From Steromphala cineraria (Eukaryota; Mollusca; Gastropoda; Trochida; Trochidae), in the NCBI GenBank assembly GCA_916613615.1, contig OU744726.1, positions 58,420,987-58,484,986 on the forward strand: DNA of 64,000 nucleotides, written 5' to 3'. This document shows positions 14,301 through 29,300 of this stretch, piece after piece. The notes beneath the pieces are model-generated. The model was not told the origin of the DNA, did not search any database, and worked only from the letters and a program-made list of their open reading frames with translations. Every line of letters starts with the position of its first letter. Position 1 is the first letter of the stretch. The position numbers and the translations under genes are program-made.

Positions 14301-17300
14301 ACTTCCTCGTGTAATAATCTCTATATATGATATATACAATATATCAATCACACGTCAATGTCATGATAAACTTCTTTCAGGAAGGGGACAGTGCTCTCAA
14401 TCTGGCCATCAAGAGCGACGAGCTACGCAAAGCCAAACAGATGATTCCAGTCGTCAAACTGCTCGCGGACGAGGCAGGGGCAGATACCAGCTTCCGAGAT
14501 CTCGTATGTGTGATATCAAAACAAATCAATCTCATTAAAACCAGTAAGAACCTATCACTCGTACCTCGTTTAGTCTCTTATCTGAGTACTGCCCCTTGGG
14601 GTCGTGTGAAGCAGCCTTGTCTATGACCTTTCACCTTTGATAAATTCAAACAATGAGAGATCCTCTATAAGATATCAACTCGTGCCAATGGTTTTCCAGG
14701 TCTATAGGGATCGGCTGTGGCAGTCTTGGCTATGAACGTTCACCTTCGATAAATTCAAATAGAGTCCCGCTAAGATATTTAATCGTGCCAATGGCTTATT
14801 ATGTCTATCTGGCTATGTTGGCTAGGCTTGTCCTTGACCTTTCACCTTCGATAAATTCAAACAGTGGTCCATTAAGAAATCAACTCGTGCCGATGGCTTT
14901 CCATGTCTATAGGGATCGGCTTTGGCAGTCTTGGCTTTGAAAGTTCACCTTCGACAAATTCAAATAGAGGCCCGTAAAGATAAGAAATTGTGCCGATGGC
15001 TCCCTAGCCTTGTCAGTGATTGGGTAAAGTGCAAAGGTCATCTGATAAAACATTCTACGCAGCAGTGATGAGGTTGGAACGAAATCTACCATGCCAACCA
15101 ACACATAATTGACTTACCCTCGGCATATCTGTATTAATGAATCGAATGAGTAAACCATCACGAATATATTTTCTTTCAGGATGGTAAAGACGCGATGCAG
15201 CTAGCGACTGAGCGTAACTACAACGATGTTGTTGCAATTCTCAAGAACCACCGAAATATTCAACTGCGGGTTAGTAAATCAATGAAATCCATTCATATTT
15301 TAGTTTTCTTTTCACTTTTGAAATAATAAAAAGATATTGTTTTCACACAGATAATATTATTTATACAGTCTAGGAAACATACACTTAATCTAAATTGATT
15401 TTGCATTGATAGATACTAATTATAAAGGAAGGATTGGATGAAATTATGTATATCCTATATCTAAAAAATGTCTTTCGTGAAACATCACATCAGAACTAGT
15501 GACGTTTATCATATATGTACATGTGCTCATGCTATTGAGAATATAATTTACAAAATTGACGAGAGATATAAGGAAAAACATACATTTTGAATGTAAAGAT
15601 ACCTGATGAATTATTAATCATAAGAATGTCAACAATGTTTTTGTCCAAAATATATGTCCAGGATAAGCTTAAACAAACCTCCAATTGACCTTTATGTTCA
15701 TAAATTGCACCATATATTTCATCTTTGAAGTATTAACATTCAGGAAACTCACGAACTGCACGTGAAATTCAGTCTTTTAATTTTTCCACCGTGATGTTCT
15801 TATTGGGTAAATAATTGACTTACATCGCCTGACCTAAACAGCTGTCTTTTAATAACAATAGGATATACCATTGTTATATCGTTATCTGTAAAAGTAACAA
15901 TTCTATTTCATTTCGACTTTTTCATGTCGAGTTCCTTGCGGGATTCGAACTCATACCCACAAAGACATCTAACTGAATTACCTCTCTCGTCACGACAATA
16001 TGATAATGTCGCACATGCGCAGACGTTAGTCATCTGGATTGACAGCGCTGTTTTTATGTTGCGCACCTAAGTCTATGAATGATTGATTACGATTGATCGA
16101 CTTACATGTATACAACCTTCCTGCAGAAACTTGATTTGAAAGATATGAAGAAAAATATTATTCCTATCATATACTGAAATATTAAACCCACACATTTATA
16201 CTATAACAGATTTGGAATAAATTTGTGAAACACAAGAGTTCAGAATGTAAAAACTCATGTTCAACCTTTGTTATTACTTTTTAAAAATATTTTGGCAAAT
16301 GAAATGAGACAGATCATAACGTTAAATGATATAAACTGGGTTTTTTAATGTAATTTTTCTGGAGATCTTATTTATAACAATTTTATTACAGAAATATGAA
16401 AATCTTAGATTTTTCACTTTGACCACTTGTACCTCTTTTTGTTAACAATAGAATTTTCTCTGGGGTCCGGCATTTATGTACATTTTGTATAAGGTGTAGA
16501 GGTAGTGATCGAAACGGGTTTCCTGTAAAGTATTCTCTTAAATTTTTGCCAAAATCGATGAATTGAGATCTTATATAACAAATTATGATTGGTTTAACAA
16601 GTTTTTGTTTAGCAGTTGTTAGGTCAAACTAATGTTCAGCTACTGTAAATAACATTCGATATAACTGTCTACAAATGCTAACGACACAACAGACGAATGT
16701 TTATAAATGAATAAGCCACACGTGCGACTTGGTATTAAACATAACGAAACATTAAATTTTACGATTTAACGAAATTCAACGTAAGCGTTGTCATTGCTCT
16801 CGCTCGGAGGATACACATATTTATACCCGCGTAACAAACAAGCTTTAAGCAATATTTTCACTTCATTCTAAACGAAAATCTTATCTCTATTATGTCACAT
16901 TTAATTTATTACAATCTTATTGCATTTTGCATGGTAACAAACTTGTTCTTGGGCAAATGTGACCTTCATTGTAAACAAAAATCTCATCTTTATTATGTCA
17001 CACTTAATTTATAACAATCTTATTGAATTTAGCATCGTAACAAATTTGCTTTTGGCAATATTTTTTCTTCATTCTAGACGAAATCTGATCTTTATTATGT
17101 CACATTTAATTTACTATAATCTAAATGAATTTAGCTCAACAGTCTTTTATATGATTAGTCATTTGATATTGACATGGAACTGTTGGTAAAAGGTTAGTCA
17201 GATTGAGTTCACTAAGATTACCGTTTCTGAAATGACAAGACTATATTTCCAATGCAACAGGATCCCGATTCAGACGATGACGTAAGTATGGCGGCAATTC

Positions 17301-20300
17301 TTGCATGGTCAATTCTTCCACATCTATATACTATATAACTCTCCTCCTCTATGTACATGACCTTTAGCTTAGGTAGTGATGCTACCCTATGAACTTGATG
17401 AACTAAGTCTAATGCTTGAAACAAACCTACAGCATTAGGTTTCCTATAAGCTCTCCTGTGTTAGAACACTTGGTTAGTTTTCAATGATTTGTATTATGTA
17501 CAATGCCGTGCAAAAACGTCATTTTCCCATAGGCTACCATGTTATTCAGTGTAGCATAAACAATTTTAATTGCCACATTGTAAGATATATTTGACTCAAA
17601 ATAGACATGAAAAACAGAAAATTTACTCACGTACACAATTTAAGATGTTGGATACAATGTTTTTTTTAAGGAAATAGTTAAATGATTACTGGGGTATGTA
17701 TAATTTGTCCACCGTTTTTGACTGCTGACAAAATGGTGGCAATGGCGAAGTGACGTCGCGGTAGAAATATCAAGTCATATTTTTGCCGTTTTCAAAAACA
17801 ATGCTGAAAATTGTTGAAATTGAAAATATTGAACATGATCTCAAGGTGTTAGACTACATAATTACCGGTACTAAGTTTTTTAACTGTTCGTTCACTGTTA
17901 TGATCATGAAATAAATGCTATACTGAAATAACATGGGATCCTATGCTAAAATGACGTTTTTTGCAATATTTTTGGCACAACACTGTATACTAATTTTCTT
18001 CAAATTTGTCAAAAGACATCCTCTTTCAATTTCCCCTATGGTTCTTTAATTGCACCACTCTAATAGCTTTCACTTAATCTAGTAAAATAGTCCCTCCTTA
18101 CGAAATAGGATTTCTATTGCACACAGCTTTACAAAATTCTGTGATATATTTTCTATAAAATTCAGTGTTGTTCCTATTGTTAGCCCTGGGCCTCCCTTCA
18201 CTAATAAGGTTCAGCTTCTTTCTTCAACATTGCACTAAGGCTACCTTAGGGATTAACGATCACCTTAGTGCTTTGTGAAGGTGGTTTCGTATTCTCGCCA
18301 TTTTGGTTTGGTGATTCTTAAAGTTAAAAGTAGGATTTACTATGATAAAAGATCTCAGCTTTGGAATTGGCCAAAGCTGACCCTCACCTGATTATCTCGG
18401 AACGACGCAGGTATATTATGTAAATAGATCAAATAATTTTCAAAATTCCAATGGGACATGTAACTATGAGTACGATAAGAAAAGTGTTTATGTCATAACA
18501 TGCTTAGACGTAATCACGACTGAACGATGCTCCAGCAAAAAACACAATTCGCGTTTTGACTTTAAACATGTTACCTTCATGTTTTACTCAAACATGTTTA
18601 TATGCCAAACACATGAATTTGTATGTGTTGTAACTCAAAACAAGTTTTGACTTTAAACAAGTTGCATTATGCTTTCTAAATGGGCATTTTAGCTCATCGG
18701 GTCTGAAAGACCCGATGGGCTTATGGCATGTCATGGCATGGCGTCCGGCGTCCGTCCATCCGTCCATCCGTAAACTTTTCACATTTTCGACTTCTTCTCC
18801 AAGAGATCTGAAATTTGATGTGCAGACTCCTTGGCCATTGGGGATTCTAAATTGTAGATTTCGTGACCCCATGACCCCAAATGGGGTCACAGGGGTCAAA
18901 GCCTCAAAAGCCTATTTTAATCTTCTCCTCCAGTTCAAAAAGGTCTAGAGAGCTGAAATGTTGTGTGTAGACTCCTTAGCCAATGAAGATTCTAAATTGC
19001 AGATTTGGTTACCCCATGACCCCTAATGGGGTCACAGGGGTCAAAACCTTAAAAACCTATTTCCATCAAAAGTATGATGAGCTACAGAGCCCATGGCTCT
19101 ATTTGTACTTTAAACATGTTGCGACTCAAAACATGTTTTGAAATATGTTTATTATGCTAAACACATGAATTCGATGTGTTGTAACTCAAACATGTTTCGA
19201 TTTTAAACACATTGCGTTATGATTTCTAATTTATAAAACACAAATATTTGAAACAAGAAGTTGCTATCGCCGTCAAGACTTCGCATATAGAAAATGACAT
19301 ATTGTCCATTGCGCCTTGTCACTATACACCGAAGTAATAATTAAGGATATCTTATGAATATAATACCCTATGTGCTTGGCCCCGTAGGTAAAAAATCAGG
19401 AACCGTCCCAAGAACCAAAATCAGAAGAAGACGTAAGTAGTTTGATAATTAATGCACAATGTCATTTTGTAAAATAATGCACACGTTTGACCGTACTGCA
19501 CTTTGTTTCATACAACTATAGAGTTGTGACGATAAATATATTTCTCTGTAGAAAACATACAACAATATTTACATTTCTGGATAGAAACATACATCAATAT
19601 TCACATTTTCTGGATAGAAACATATAAAATTCTCATGTCTCGATAGAAACAAACAACAATATTCATATTTCTGGATAGAAACATACAACGAATGAACGTG
19701 AAATGATTTATAACGTTTACTTGAGTATTTACTTTAGAGTTGTGACGATAAATATATTTCTCCTATGGAAATGTGCAACAATATATCTAGACGTTTCAAT
19801 TCGGTACATCACGATCCTCTTATTTTACAAACGTTATGACCAAAGGCAACTTTTTTAAGTCACTATACGATTAACGATGTAGACATTGTATTACCACAGG
19901 CATTTCATCGTGGACATATCGATACAACGATATCATCACAATATCACTCTAATATTGAAAATAATCTTCATACATAATGCACAAGTTTGGCATATTATGT
20001 ATCTTAGCAAAGGATATGTATTAATTTATTTGCAAAAAATATTTATGTTTGTTACAATTGCATGTTAACATTAATGAATCACTTATTCTTTTAATTGTTC
20101 ATAAAATAACTTCAACTAATAACGTTAATGAGTTGTCGATAATCAAATTCTTACAATTTTTAACCACGATTTTTAATAATTGGGAAATGTATTTGCTAAT
20201 ATTATTTTATCAATATATTTTACTGATAAATGGACACTATAACATGTAGCCACCTCAATGAAAAGATTATTGCAACATAATGACGTCATAAGGTTATACA

Positions 20301-23300
20301 TTCGTGGATAGGTTGTTTCTATGATGAACTGAACTTAATTGATGGTTTGTTTCACTGATAGAATGCGTTTATATTTGCATTATGTCCAAGTCTTATGTGT
20401 TTGGCAGTTTCGTGTTATATTTCTACAAATATCCCGAGAATATATAATTGTAAAATATATGCTATTCAGAGGTCAATGAATGTATTTAGTATATGATTGA
20501 GGGTGAGATACTCTGTTATATTTGCATTATGTCTAATTGTCTTCAAACTTGTCAAAAGACACCTTCTTTCAATTTCCCCTTTGGTTCTTTTTATCGCACC
20601 ACTTTTTAAGCTTTCACTCAATCTAGTAAAGTAGCTACTTCTTACGAAATAGGATTTCTATCGCACACAAAGTGTTAATTGGAATGCTCAACCTAACATT
20701 ATATATTTGATTAATTATCCCCCGCCGCGCGTTTAGCGCGAAGCGGGGGATATAGTATTCAGCTCCGTACGTCCGTCCGTCCGTACGTACGTCCGTCCGT
20801 CCGTCCGTCCCGCTTCTTGTTAGCGCGATATCTAATGAACCGCTCAACCTAGAATCTTCAAACTTGGTACCAGTCTTCATCTGGGGAATACGCAGACCTG
20901 AAAAGTTTTTGGTGACCTTGACCTCATTCTGTAGGTCACAGCGAGACTTTGACCAGTTTTGAAAATGTTGTTAGCGTGATATCTAATGAACCGCTCAACC
21001 TAGAATCTACAAACTTGGTACCAGTCTTCATCTGAGGAATACGCAGACTTGAAAAGTTTTTGGTGACCTTGACCTCATTTTCAAGGTCACAGCGAGACTG
21101 ACCAGTTTTGAAAATGTTGTTAGCGTGATATCTAATGAACCGCTCAACCTAGAATCTTCAAACTTGGTACCAGTCTTCATCTGTGGAATACGCAGACCTG
21201 AAAAGCTTTTGGTGACCTTGACCTCATTTTCAAGGTCATAGCGAGACTTTGACCAGTTTTGAAAATGTTGTTAGCGTGATATCTAATGAACCGCTCAACC
21301 TAGAATCTTCAAACTTGGTACCAGTCTTCATCTGAGGAATACGCAGACTTGAAAAGTTTTTGGTGACCTTGACCTCATTTTCAAGGTCACAGCGAGACTT
21401 TGACCAGTTTTGAAAATGTTGTTAGGGCCATATCTCATGAACCCATTAACCTTGAGTCTTCACGGGGGACATAGTATTCAGCTATGTACGTCCGTCCCGC
21501 TTCTTGTTGTTAACATCAATTTGCGGCGGGGGATCTTGTCACCTTTGTGACAAATACTTGTTAATGCTTCAATTTTGTTTAAATACATTGTCTTTCAATT
21601 GGAACCATTTATTTTCATTTTCCTGTCATCGTCTCATATTTCTTCATAAACGTGCTACTACCCCTTTCAGGCGTATCGTAATGCAATCACTATATCCATT
21701 ATGCATAAAAGAGAAAAGTAAAAGCACATCTTTAGAGGAAAGAGTATTTTCATTGTGGTGGTAATTTGATACACACATTTTAACTAACCAGGCTAAATCA
21801 TTGATTAGACGTGATGTAAACAAATAAACGTTAATAACTGGTGTAAAATATATAAGAACATAACTGGCATGACCTTTGATAGTCATTACATGTACTAAAA
21901 ATAATGTATGATATTAATAGTATATCATTTAAGTTTATACCTAAATTTGTAAACTCTAAAAGAAAAACCGTTTAATGTTCCTATTTATGCTTTGAGATTC
22001 TCTGTTATTACTTGCATGGTTTAACAGTTATTTCACACGCATTGCTTAGATTTATAACGGACATTAAATAATTATCATTATAAATCCATAAAGTTGAATA
22101 GCACAAGTTTTGCTTCCATCCACAACAAAATGGCACAGAACTAACAGTATGACACGTTGTTTATCTATGTAATTAGGAACCTACTCCTGAACTGCAAACA
22201 GAACAAGACGTAAGTATTAACTCTCTCAACACTTATGTACCATCTATGATACACAGAGCTGGGGATATTGAGCTAAATCCTGGACCAGGAAGTAGGGAAC
22301 TTGAAGAAATGAAAAGAGAAATTATCATGCAAATAAGGGACTCAGAGAAAAGATTATCAAGTGACATTCATGAAGTTAAAGCGGACATAAAATCTATTAA
22401 AGAGGAGTTAAGTGAACTGCGGACGGATATAAAGATCACAAAAGAGGAACAAGAAGTGATAAGGATTGACGTCCGTTCACTTGATGAAAAGACATCTGAC
22501 TTGGAAATCCGTTGTCAGGATATTGAATCACGAGTAGAGGATCAAGAACAACGAAATAGACGGAACAACATGGTGATATATGGCATACCAGAGACACATA
22601 AGGAGACCTATACAGAGACCAAACTTAAAGTCTTGGATGTTCTGAATAGTGCCAGAGAAGCCAAAGACATGCCCCCTCTCACAGCACGTGACATAGAGAG
22701 AGCACACAGATTGTCCTCCCCTAGGCAAGATAAAACAAGACCCATCATAGTCAGGATGTGCCACTGGGAGGACAAGTGGCGTTCCGTCAAGCTCCGTGAA
22801 GTCCTAAGAGAGAAAGGAATTGGAATCGCAAATGATTTAACTCATTACCAACGTCAAGAACTACACAGACTCCGAATAGCAAACCCAAGTGTTAGATACT
22901 ACTATAAAGGTAGCAAGATACTAGAAGAACCAAAGGAAGGCTTGAACAGTAGTTCCAGGAACAGAGATTCAAGGATGCCATCATCATCTGAGGACCGGAG
23001 AGAGCGTGTGTTAAGGTCCAACTCAAACTCACGTAACAAGGGACAGACCAGATAGGATTTCGGCCAGGGCAATTATACGACGCTTCATAACGACACTGTC
23101 ACTGATACACAGAGTACAACAAAGGATTTTGTTGACTTTTTGTTCTGGAATATTTCCGGTATTTATAACAAACTAACTGACAATGAGTTTATTTCTTATA
23201 TGAACACTTTTGATATTATTGGTTTATCGGAAACATGGACCGCTTCTGTTGATTTAGAATCTGTATTTCATGATTTTGTTGTAATAACTAAACATGCAGA

Positions 23301-26300
23301 AAAGATATCGTCAAGTGGACGCCTCTCGGGTGGTATATCTGTTTTGGTAAGAAAACAGCTGAAAAAGTATATTTTATCTAGCAAGATAACTGAAAATGCT
23401 ATATTTATTTTATTCGACAAACAATTGTTTAATTTTGATCTGAATTTATTGTATACCTGTACATATATTCACCCTGAGGGATCTACTTTCTACAACAAAC
23501 CAGGTTTATATTGCAAAAATGGTATAACCATTTTCCAGGATAACTTATTAGATGTTCTATCAAACATGTCAGATGTACATATTTTATGTGGAGGGGATTT
23601 TAACTCTCGCACAGGTACTGATCCCGATTTTATTGAGGATGATATTATCAAACATACAGAAGGACAAGATCATTCAATGTGGGATTTCTTAATAGACTTT
23701 TTTAGTTTAAAGAGGTTTTCAACTGATAAGACGGTGAATAAGTATGGGAAAGGCCTGTTAGATTTATGTTCAGTCCTTAACATTCACATTATGAATGGCC
23801 GATGTGGATCGGATTCAGGAAAAGGTGACCCTACATTTATTGGCCATAACGGTACAAGCGTAGTTGATTACATCATAAGTTCATCATTAATCTTTGATAA
23901 ATTATATGACTTTGCAATCCCTTCCCGTACAGAGTCCGACCATCTTCCCCTTACTATGAAATTACGTGCGCTTCCTACGTATCATAAGTCAACAGAGAAA
24001 CAGTCGTATAAATTCGTTTGGGATAATGATAAACTCGAGCTTTTTAGATCAAATATGTTTTTGGAAAATAGTCAAGAGTTGCTAAGCCAGTCAGCAGATT
24101 TCGTATTTACAAATATTGATAAAAGCATAGATCTTATTGTACAAGCTCTTTGTACAGCGGCTAGTGATATGAAAAAACATACTGGTAAGAGAAGAAACAG
24201 AAATCAAACTTGGCATGATGTAGAGTGTGACAAATTGAAAAAGGAAAGATGCAGATATCTTAATAGGTTTCGCAAAAATAAAGATAATCGCTCTTTAGAA
24301 GATTACCACTCCATTAGAAATAAATATACTGCAGTCTGTAAACAAAAACGAAATGAATATTTGAAATTAAAACAGCAAGAAATAGAAACTAGTATTCACA
24401 ATTCTAAACAGTTTTGGTCTTCTCTGAAAAGATTGAATAATAGAACAAGCCAAAGAAATGACATTGAGATTAACGAATGCTATTCGTATTTCAAAAAATT
24501 ATATTCTACTACATCTGAAGTAAATGATGACATAGATATTCATACATCTGATCAGTCGGATACGAATAATCATCAAGCATTGGATAACCCAATGACCAAT
24601 GACATTCTTGACGCTCCAATAACACGAGAAGAAATTCTAGATAGTATTACAAAACTGAAACTGAACAAATCACCTGGACTTGATAATACTATTTCAGAAT
24701 TCTTCCTACACTCATCAGATATTTTACTACCATATCTTGAATTGTTGTTTAATGTCATCCTCGAAAATGGAGTTTTTCCTCATTCGTGGTCGGTTGGCAT
24801 CATCATACCCATTCATAAGCAAGGTGATAAAAATGAAATTGAAAATTATAGAGGTATTACACTTTTAAGTGTATTTAGTAAAATATTCACTGCCATTATT
24901 AATAAACGTTTGGTATTCTGGGCAGAATCATTTGATAAGATAACCGAATCCCAAGCTGGTTTTAGGAAATGATACACTACTACTGACAACATATTTGTTC
25001 TAAATTCACTTATACAGAGATACCTAAATACCAAAGGTTCTAAATTCTATGTTCTCTTTGTAGACTTTGCAAAGGCTTTTGATTCAGTTGACAGAGAAAA
25101 ATTGTGGACTCTTCTTGATAATAATTATGTTAGCATTAAAATGGGTAAACTGTTAAGGAGTATTTATGACAACGTCAAAATGTGTGTTAGAAATAATAAT
25201 GTAATATCTGATACATTTGAAAGCCAAATAGGTGTAAGACAAGGATGTATCTTGAGCCCTTTCCTATTTTCTTTCTTTATCAATGAGTTAGCAATACAGA
25301 TACATGAAAACTGTTCAAATGGTATTCAGCTACATCCAGATATAGTACAGTTATTTCTCCTCCTATTTGCTGATGATATAATTCTCTTCTCTAGTACTGT
25401 GCGAGGATTACAGGCAGAAATAAATGAATTAGAAGCATATTGTAATGAATGGAAACTAACAGTTAATTACGATAAAACTAAGGTAATTGTCTTCAAGAAT
25501 GGGGGTAAACTTGCTGCAAATGAAAAATGGTATTATAAAGGTGAACTTATCCAAAAAACTACATCTTACAAATACTTAGGGGTTTATTTTACAAATCACT
25601 TATCGTGGTCTTTACATGCTAAAAATGCATCGACCCAAGCAAAGAAAATATTAATTGGCATTATGAGATATATTTACATTTTAGGTAACTTGTCACATCA
25701 GTCCTTTTTTAGAATTTTTGATGCTAAGATAAGTCCAATGCTTCTTTATGGTTCAGAAATTTGGGGACTCCAGACATTTCATGAAATAGAAAAGGTACAT
25801 TTATATGCAATTAAAAGATTTCTCGGTGTGAAAGTAACTACCTCAAACATAATGGTATACGGTGAGTGTGGCAGATTTCCGTTATCTATAGAGTCAAAAA
25901 TGAAAGTAATAAAATATTGGTTGAAAGTTTTAAATATGCCATGTTATAGATTACCCAAAAAATGTTATAATATGATGATTTTGTATGATAGAAATGGAAA
26001 ACGTAATTGGGTCACAAATGTTAAAGATCTACTATATTCTACTGGTTTTGGTTACATATGGCTTGAACAACACATAGACTCTCATTCAAAGTTTCTTATC
26101 TCATTTAAACAAAGATTACAAGATATTTATTTACAAAATTGGCTAGACCACCTATCTGTATCAAATAAATGTTTTTATTTTAGAATGTTTAAGCAATATA
26201 TACAGGAAGAAAGCTATCTATCGCATCTGAATATCCGAAAATATAGAATCTCGCTTGCAAAATTTCGTTGCTCATCGCATGATTTACTAATAGAAACTGG

Positions 26301-29300
26301 CAGATATATTGGACTAAAAAGAGAAGATAGAATTTGTAAAATGTGTAATTTAAATCTTATTGAAGATGAATATCATTTCCTTTGTGTTTGTCCTGCCTAC
26401 CTCACTTTGAGAAAGAAGTACATTAAGAAATATTATTTTACACATCATACTATTTATAAATTTATATCTCTATTAACTTACTCTAGTAAAACACATTTAG
26501 AAAATCTGTCAATGTTTCTATACTGTGCCTTTGTACTCAGAAAAAATGTACTCTATCCTGCCTGAACATATTGTATGCACATTGTGCTACAGGCCTGTGG
26601 CCTATAAGTGCAAATAAAGATTGATTGAATGAACTCGGGGCAGATTTTTCAATATTTGTTTGTGCACATTTGTTGAAAAAAAGATAACATTATGATAAAA
26701 GCATACAGCACAATCTAGTAAAATCTAGCTGTATTGTTCGTCCCTTATCGTCCTATGTTACGTTGAACTTAGTTGACGAACAGTACATCAAGTTTTAACT
26801 AGTAGGACTTAGTGGATGTACAATACAGCTTATTTTAACTAATCGGACTTAGGGGACGAACATTACAGCTGATTGTAACTAGTAGGACTTATGGGACGAA
26901 CATTACAGCTTATTTTAACTAATAGGGCTTAGGTGACGAACATTACAGCTTATTTTAACTAATCGGACTTAGGGGACGAACATTACAGCTAATTTTAACT
27001 AGTGGGACTTAGGGGACGAACATTGCAGCTACTTTTAACTAATAGGGCTTAGGGGACGAACATTGCAGCTAGTTTTAACTAATAGGGCTTAGGGGACGAA
27101 CTTTACAGCTAATTTTAACTAATAGGGCTTAGGGGGTGAACATTACAGCTAGTTTAACTAGTAGAGCTTAGGTGACGAACATTACAGCTTATTTTAACTA
27201 ATAGGACTTAGGGGACGAACATTACAGCTAATTTTAACTAGTGGGACTTAGGGGACGAACATTGCAGCTACTTTTAACTAATAGGGCTTAGGGGACGAAC
27301 ATTGCAGCTAGTTTTAACTAATAGGGCTTAGGGGACGAACTTTACAGCTAATTTTAACTAATAGGGCTTAGGGGGTGAACATTACAGCTAGTTTAACTAG
27401 TAGAGCTTAGGGGACGAACATTACAGCTAATTTAACTAGATTGGCATACTCCATAGACATTTGACAATTCACCATAGGTATCACCATTTTCAGTAACATT
27501 CTACATGTAAAGTGTTCAATCTGAATCCATACCTGGTTAGTTCATTCTATTTTATATCTATTTTAACCACTTGTACGTATCCTTTACACCATTTTATGAA
27601 CTTGATATATACACACCTTTTTCATCGTCTCTATCATGTTTGAAACTGGCTATTGTAGAAGATACGTATACATCGTCAATTTCAAACATTTGAAACCGAT
27701 TATTACGTAAGAGATGTATATTCACGATGTCGGGACTTCCATGATACGATTAAAATCAAAGTCAAATCATCAATTGAAATATAATATAATTTAAAAGTTT
27801 TAGGGCATATATTTATGTCGAAATTTAAATGTTGAGTTTTTTTATACACAAACTGTTAAGTTATTTACTCACACGAATTTTGTATAATCATGCACTCATT
27901 TGAAATAAACTCAAACACACATAACATTTAATTCATAGCATTACATAATTTCATCTTGCGATATTATATCTTATGTTTGTCTGATAACTACATGTTTTTA
28001 ATGACAATACATCTTCTTATGAAATCCGTTAATGCTTACATAACAGATGAATCATACGAAGTGCAAAGCTTTTAATGAAAGATCAACATAACACTATCAC
28101 ATGGATTAAAAATAGATATATTATTATAATTATTATTATATAATAACGTATCCAGGAACCGGAGACCGAACATCCGGCGGAAGAAGAAGAGGAAGTAAGT
28201 ATGGCGCCAAAACATGCATGAAAAATTCGCGGAATTTTGTTTAATACCTAACACGTGTGTTGTTGAACGTTATAAATACCACCAACTTCAATAGATAACC
28301 TATCACCTGATATGTGTGTCATTTCAACGTGTTTTAAACACACCACTTTATTCATGAATACCTAAAATGCGTGTCACATAAACGTTCTAATCACAATATG
28401 TGTCATTTCAGCGTTTTTAAACACACCACTTATATGCACGAATACCTAATATGTGAATGTTCTAATCACAATTTAATTCTATGCATGAAACGCTTGCACT
28501 TTTATCACTTCAATGTGTTTCTAATACAAACAATTTTAATGCATGTGTATCTAACACTTGTGTCATTTCAACTTATTCTACATAATCTATTTCAAATGCA
28601 TGAATACCTGATCCTTTCTGTCACTTCAACGTATCCGACACAATCCACTTCAATGCATGAAATTGTGTCATCTCAACTTATTTGACACAATCCATTTAAA
28701 ATGCATGAATACCTGACACTTGTGTCACTTCAACGTATCCGTCATATTTCACTCTAATGCATGAAATTGTGCCACCTCAACCTATGTAACACGATTCATT
28801 TCAAATGCATGAATACCTGACCCTTTCTGTCACTTCAACGTATCCGACACAATCCACTTCAATGCATGAAATTGTGTCATTTCAACTTATTAAACCAATC
28901 CATCTAAAATGCATGAATACCTGACACTTGTGTCACTTCAACGTATCAGTCACATTCCACTTCAATGCATGAAATTGTGCCACCTCAACCTATTTAACAC
29001 GATTCAATTCAAATGCATGAATACCTGACCCTTTCTGTCACTTCAACGTATCCGACACATTCCACTTCAATGCATGAAATTGTGTCATATCAACTTTTTA
29101 AACCAATCCATTTAAAATGCATGAATACCTGACCCTTTCTGTCACCAGAACGTATCCGACACATTCCACTTCAATGCATGAAATTGTGTCATCTCAACTT
29201 ATTTAATACGATTCATTTCAAATGCATGAATACCTGACACTTGTGTCACTACAACGTAATTAACGCAGTCTACTTCAATGAATGAGCAGCTAACACTCGT

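Larger units (their letters stand above)
22219..26632 (+). mobile_element. Non-LTR retrotransposon (CR1/L2-like) in sense in the ankyrin intron
   Basis: ORF1 with a 2A motif and coiled coil, ORF2 with an AP-type endonuclease and reverse transcriptase, and a short 3' end with AATAAA and GATTGATTGAATGA repeats (about 26613-26632). There is no poly(A), which fits the CR1/L2 group rather than L1. The 5' edge is uncertain because it merges with the splice donor at 22210; no clear target-site duplication was seen. The frame has only two interruptions (TAG 23053, TGA 24970), so the insertion is young. Confidence 0.85.

Noticed and set aside
20635..20880. 81-codon ORF with RTDGRTDGRT repeats
   Set aside because: It is the translation of the (CCGT)n microsatellite within a repeat element.
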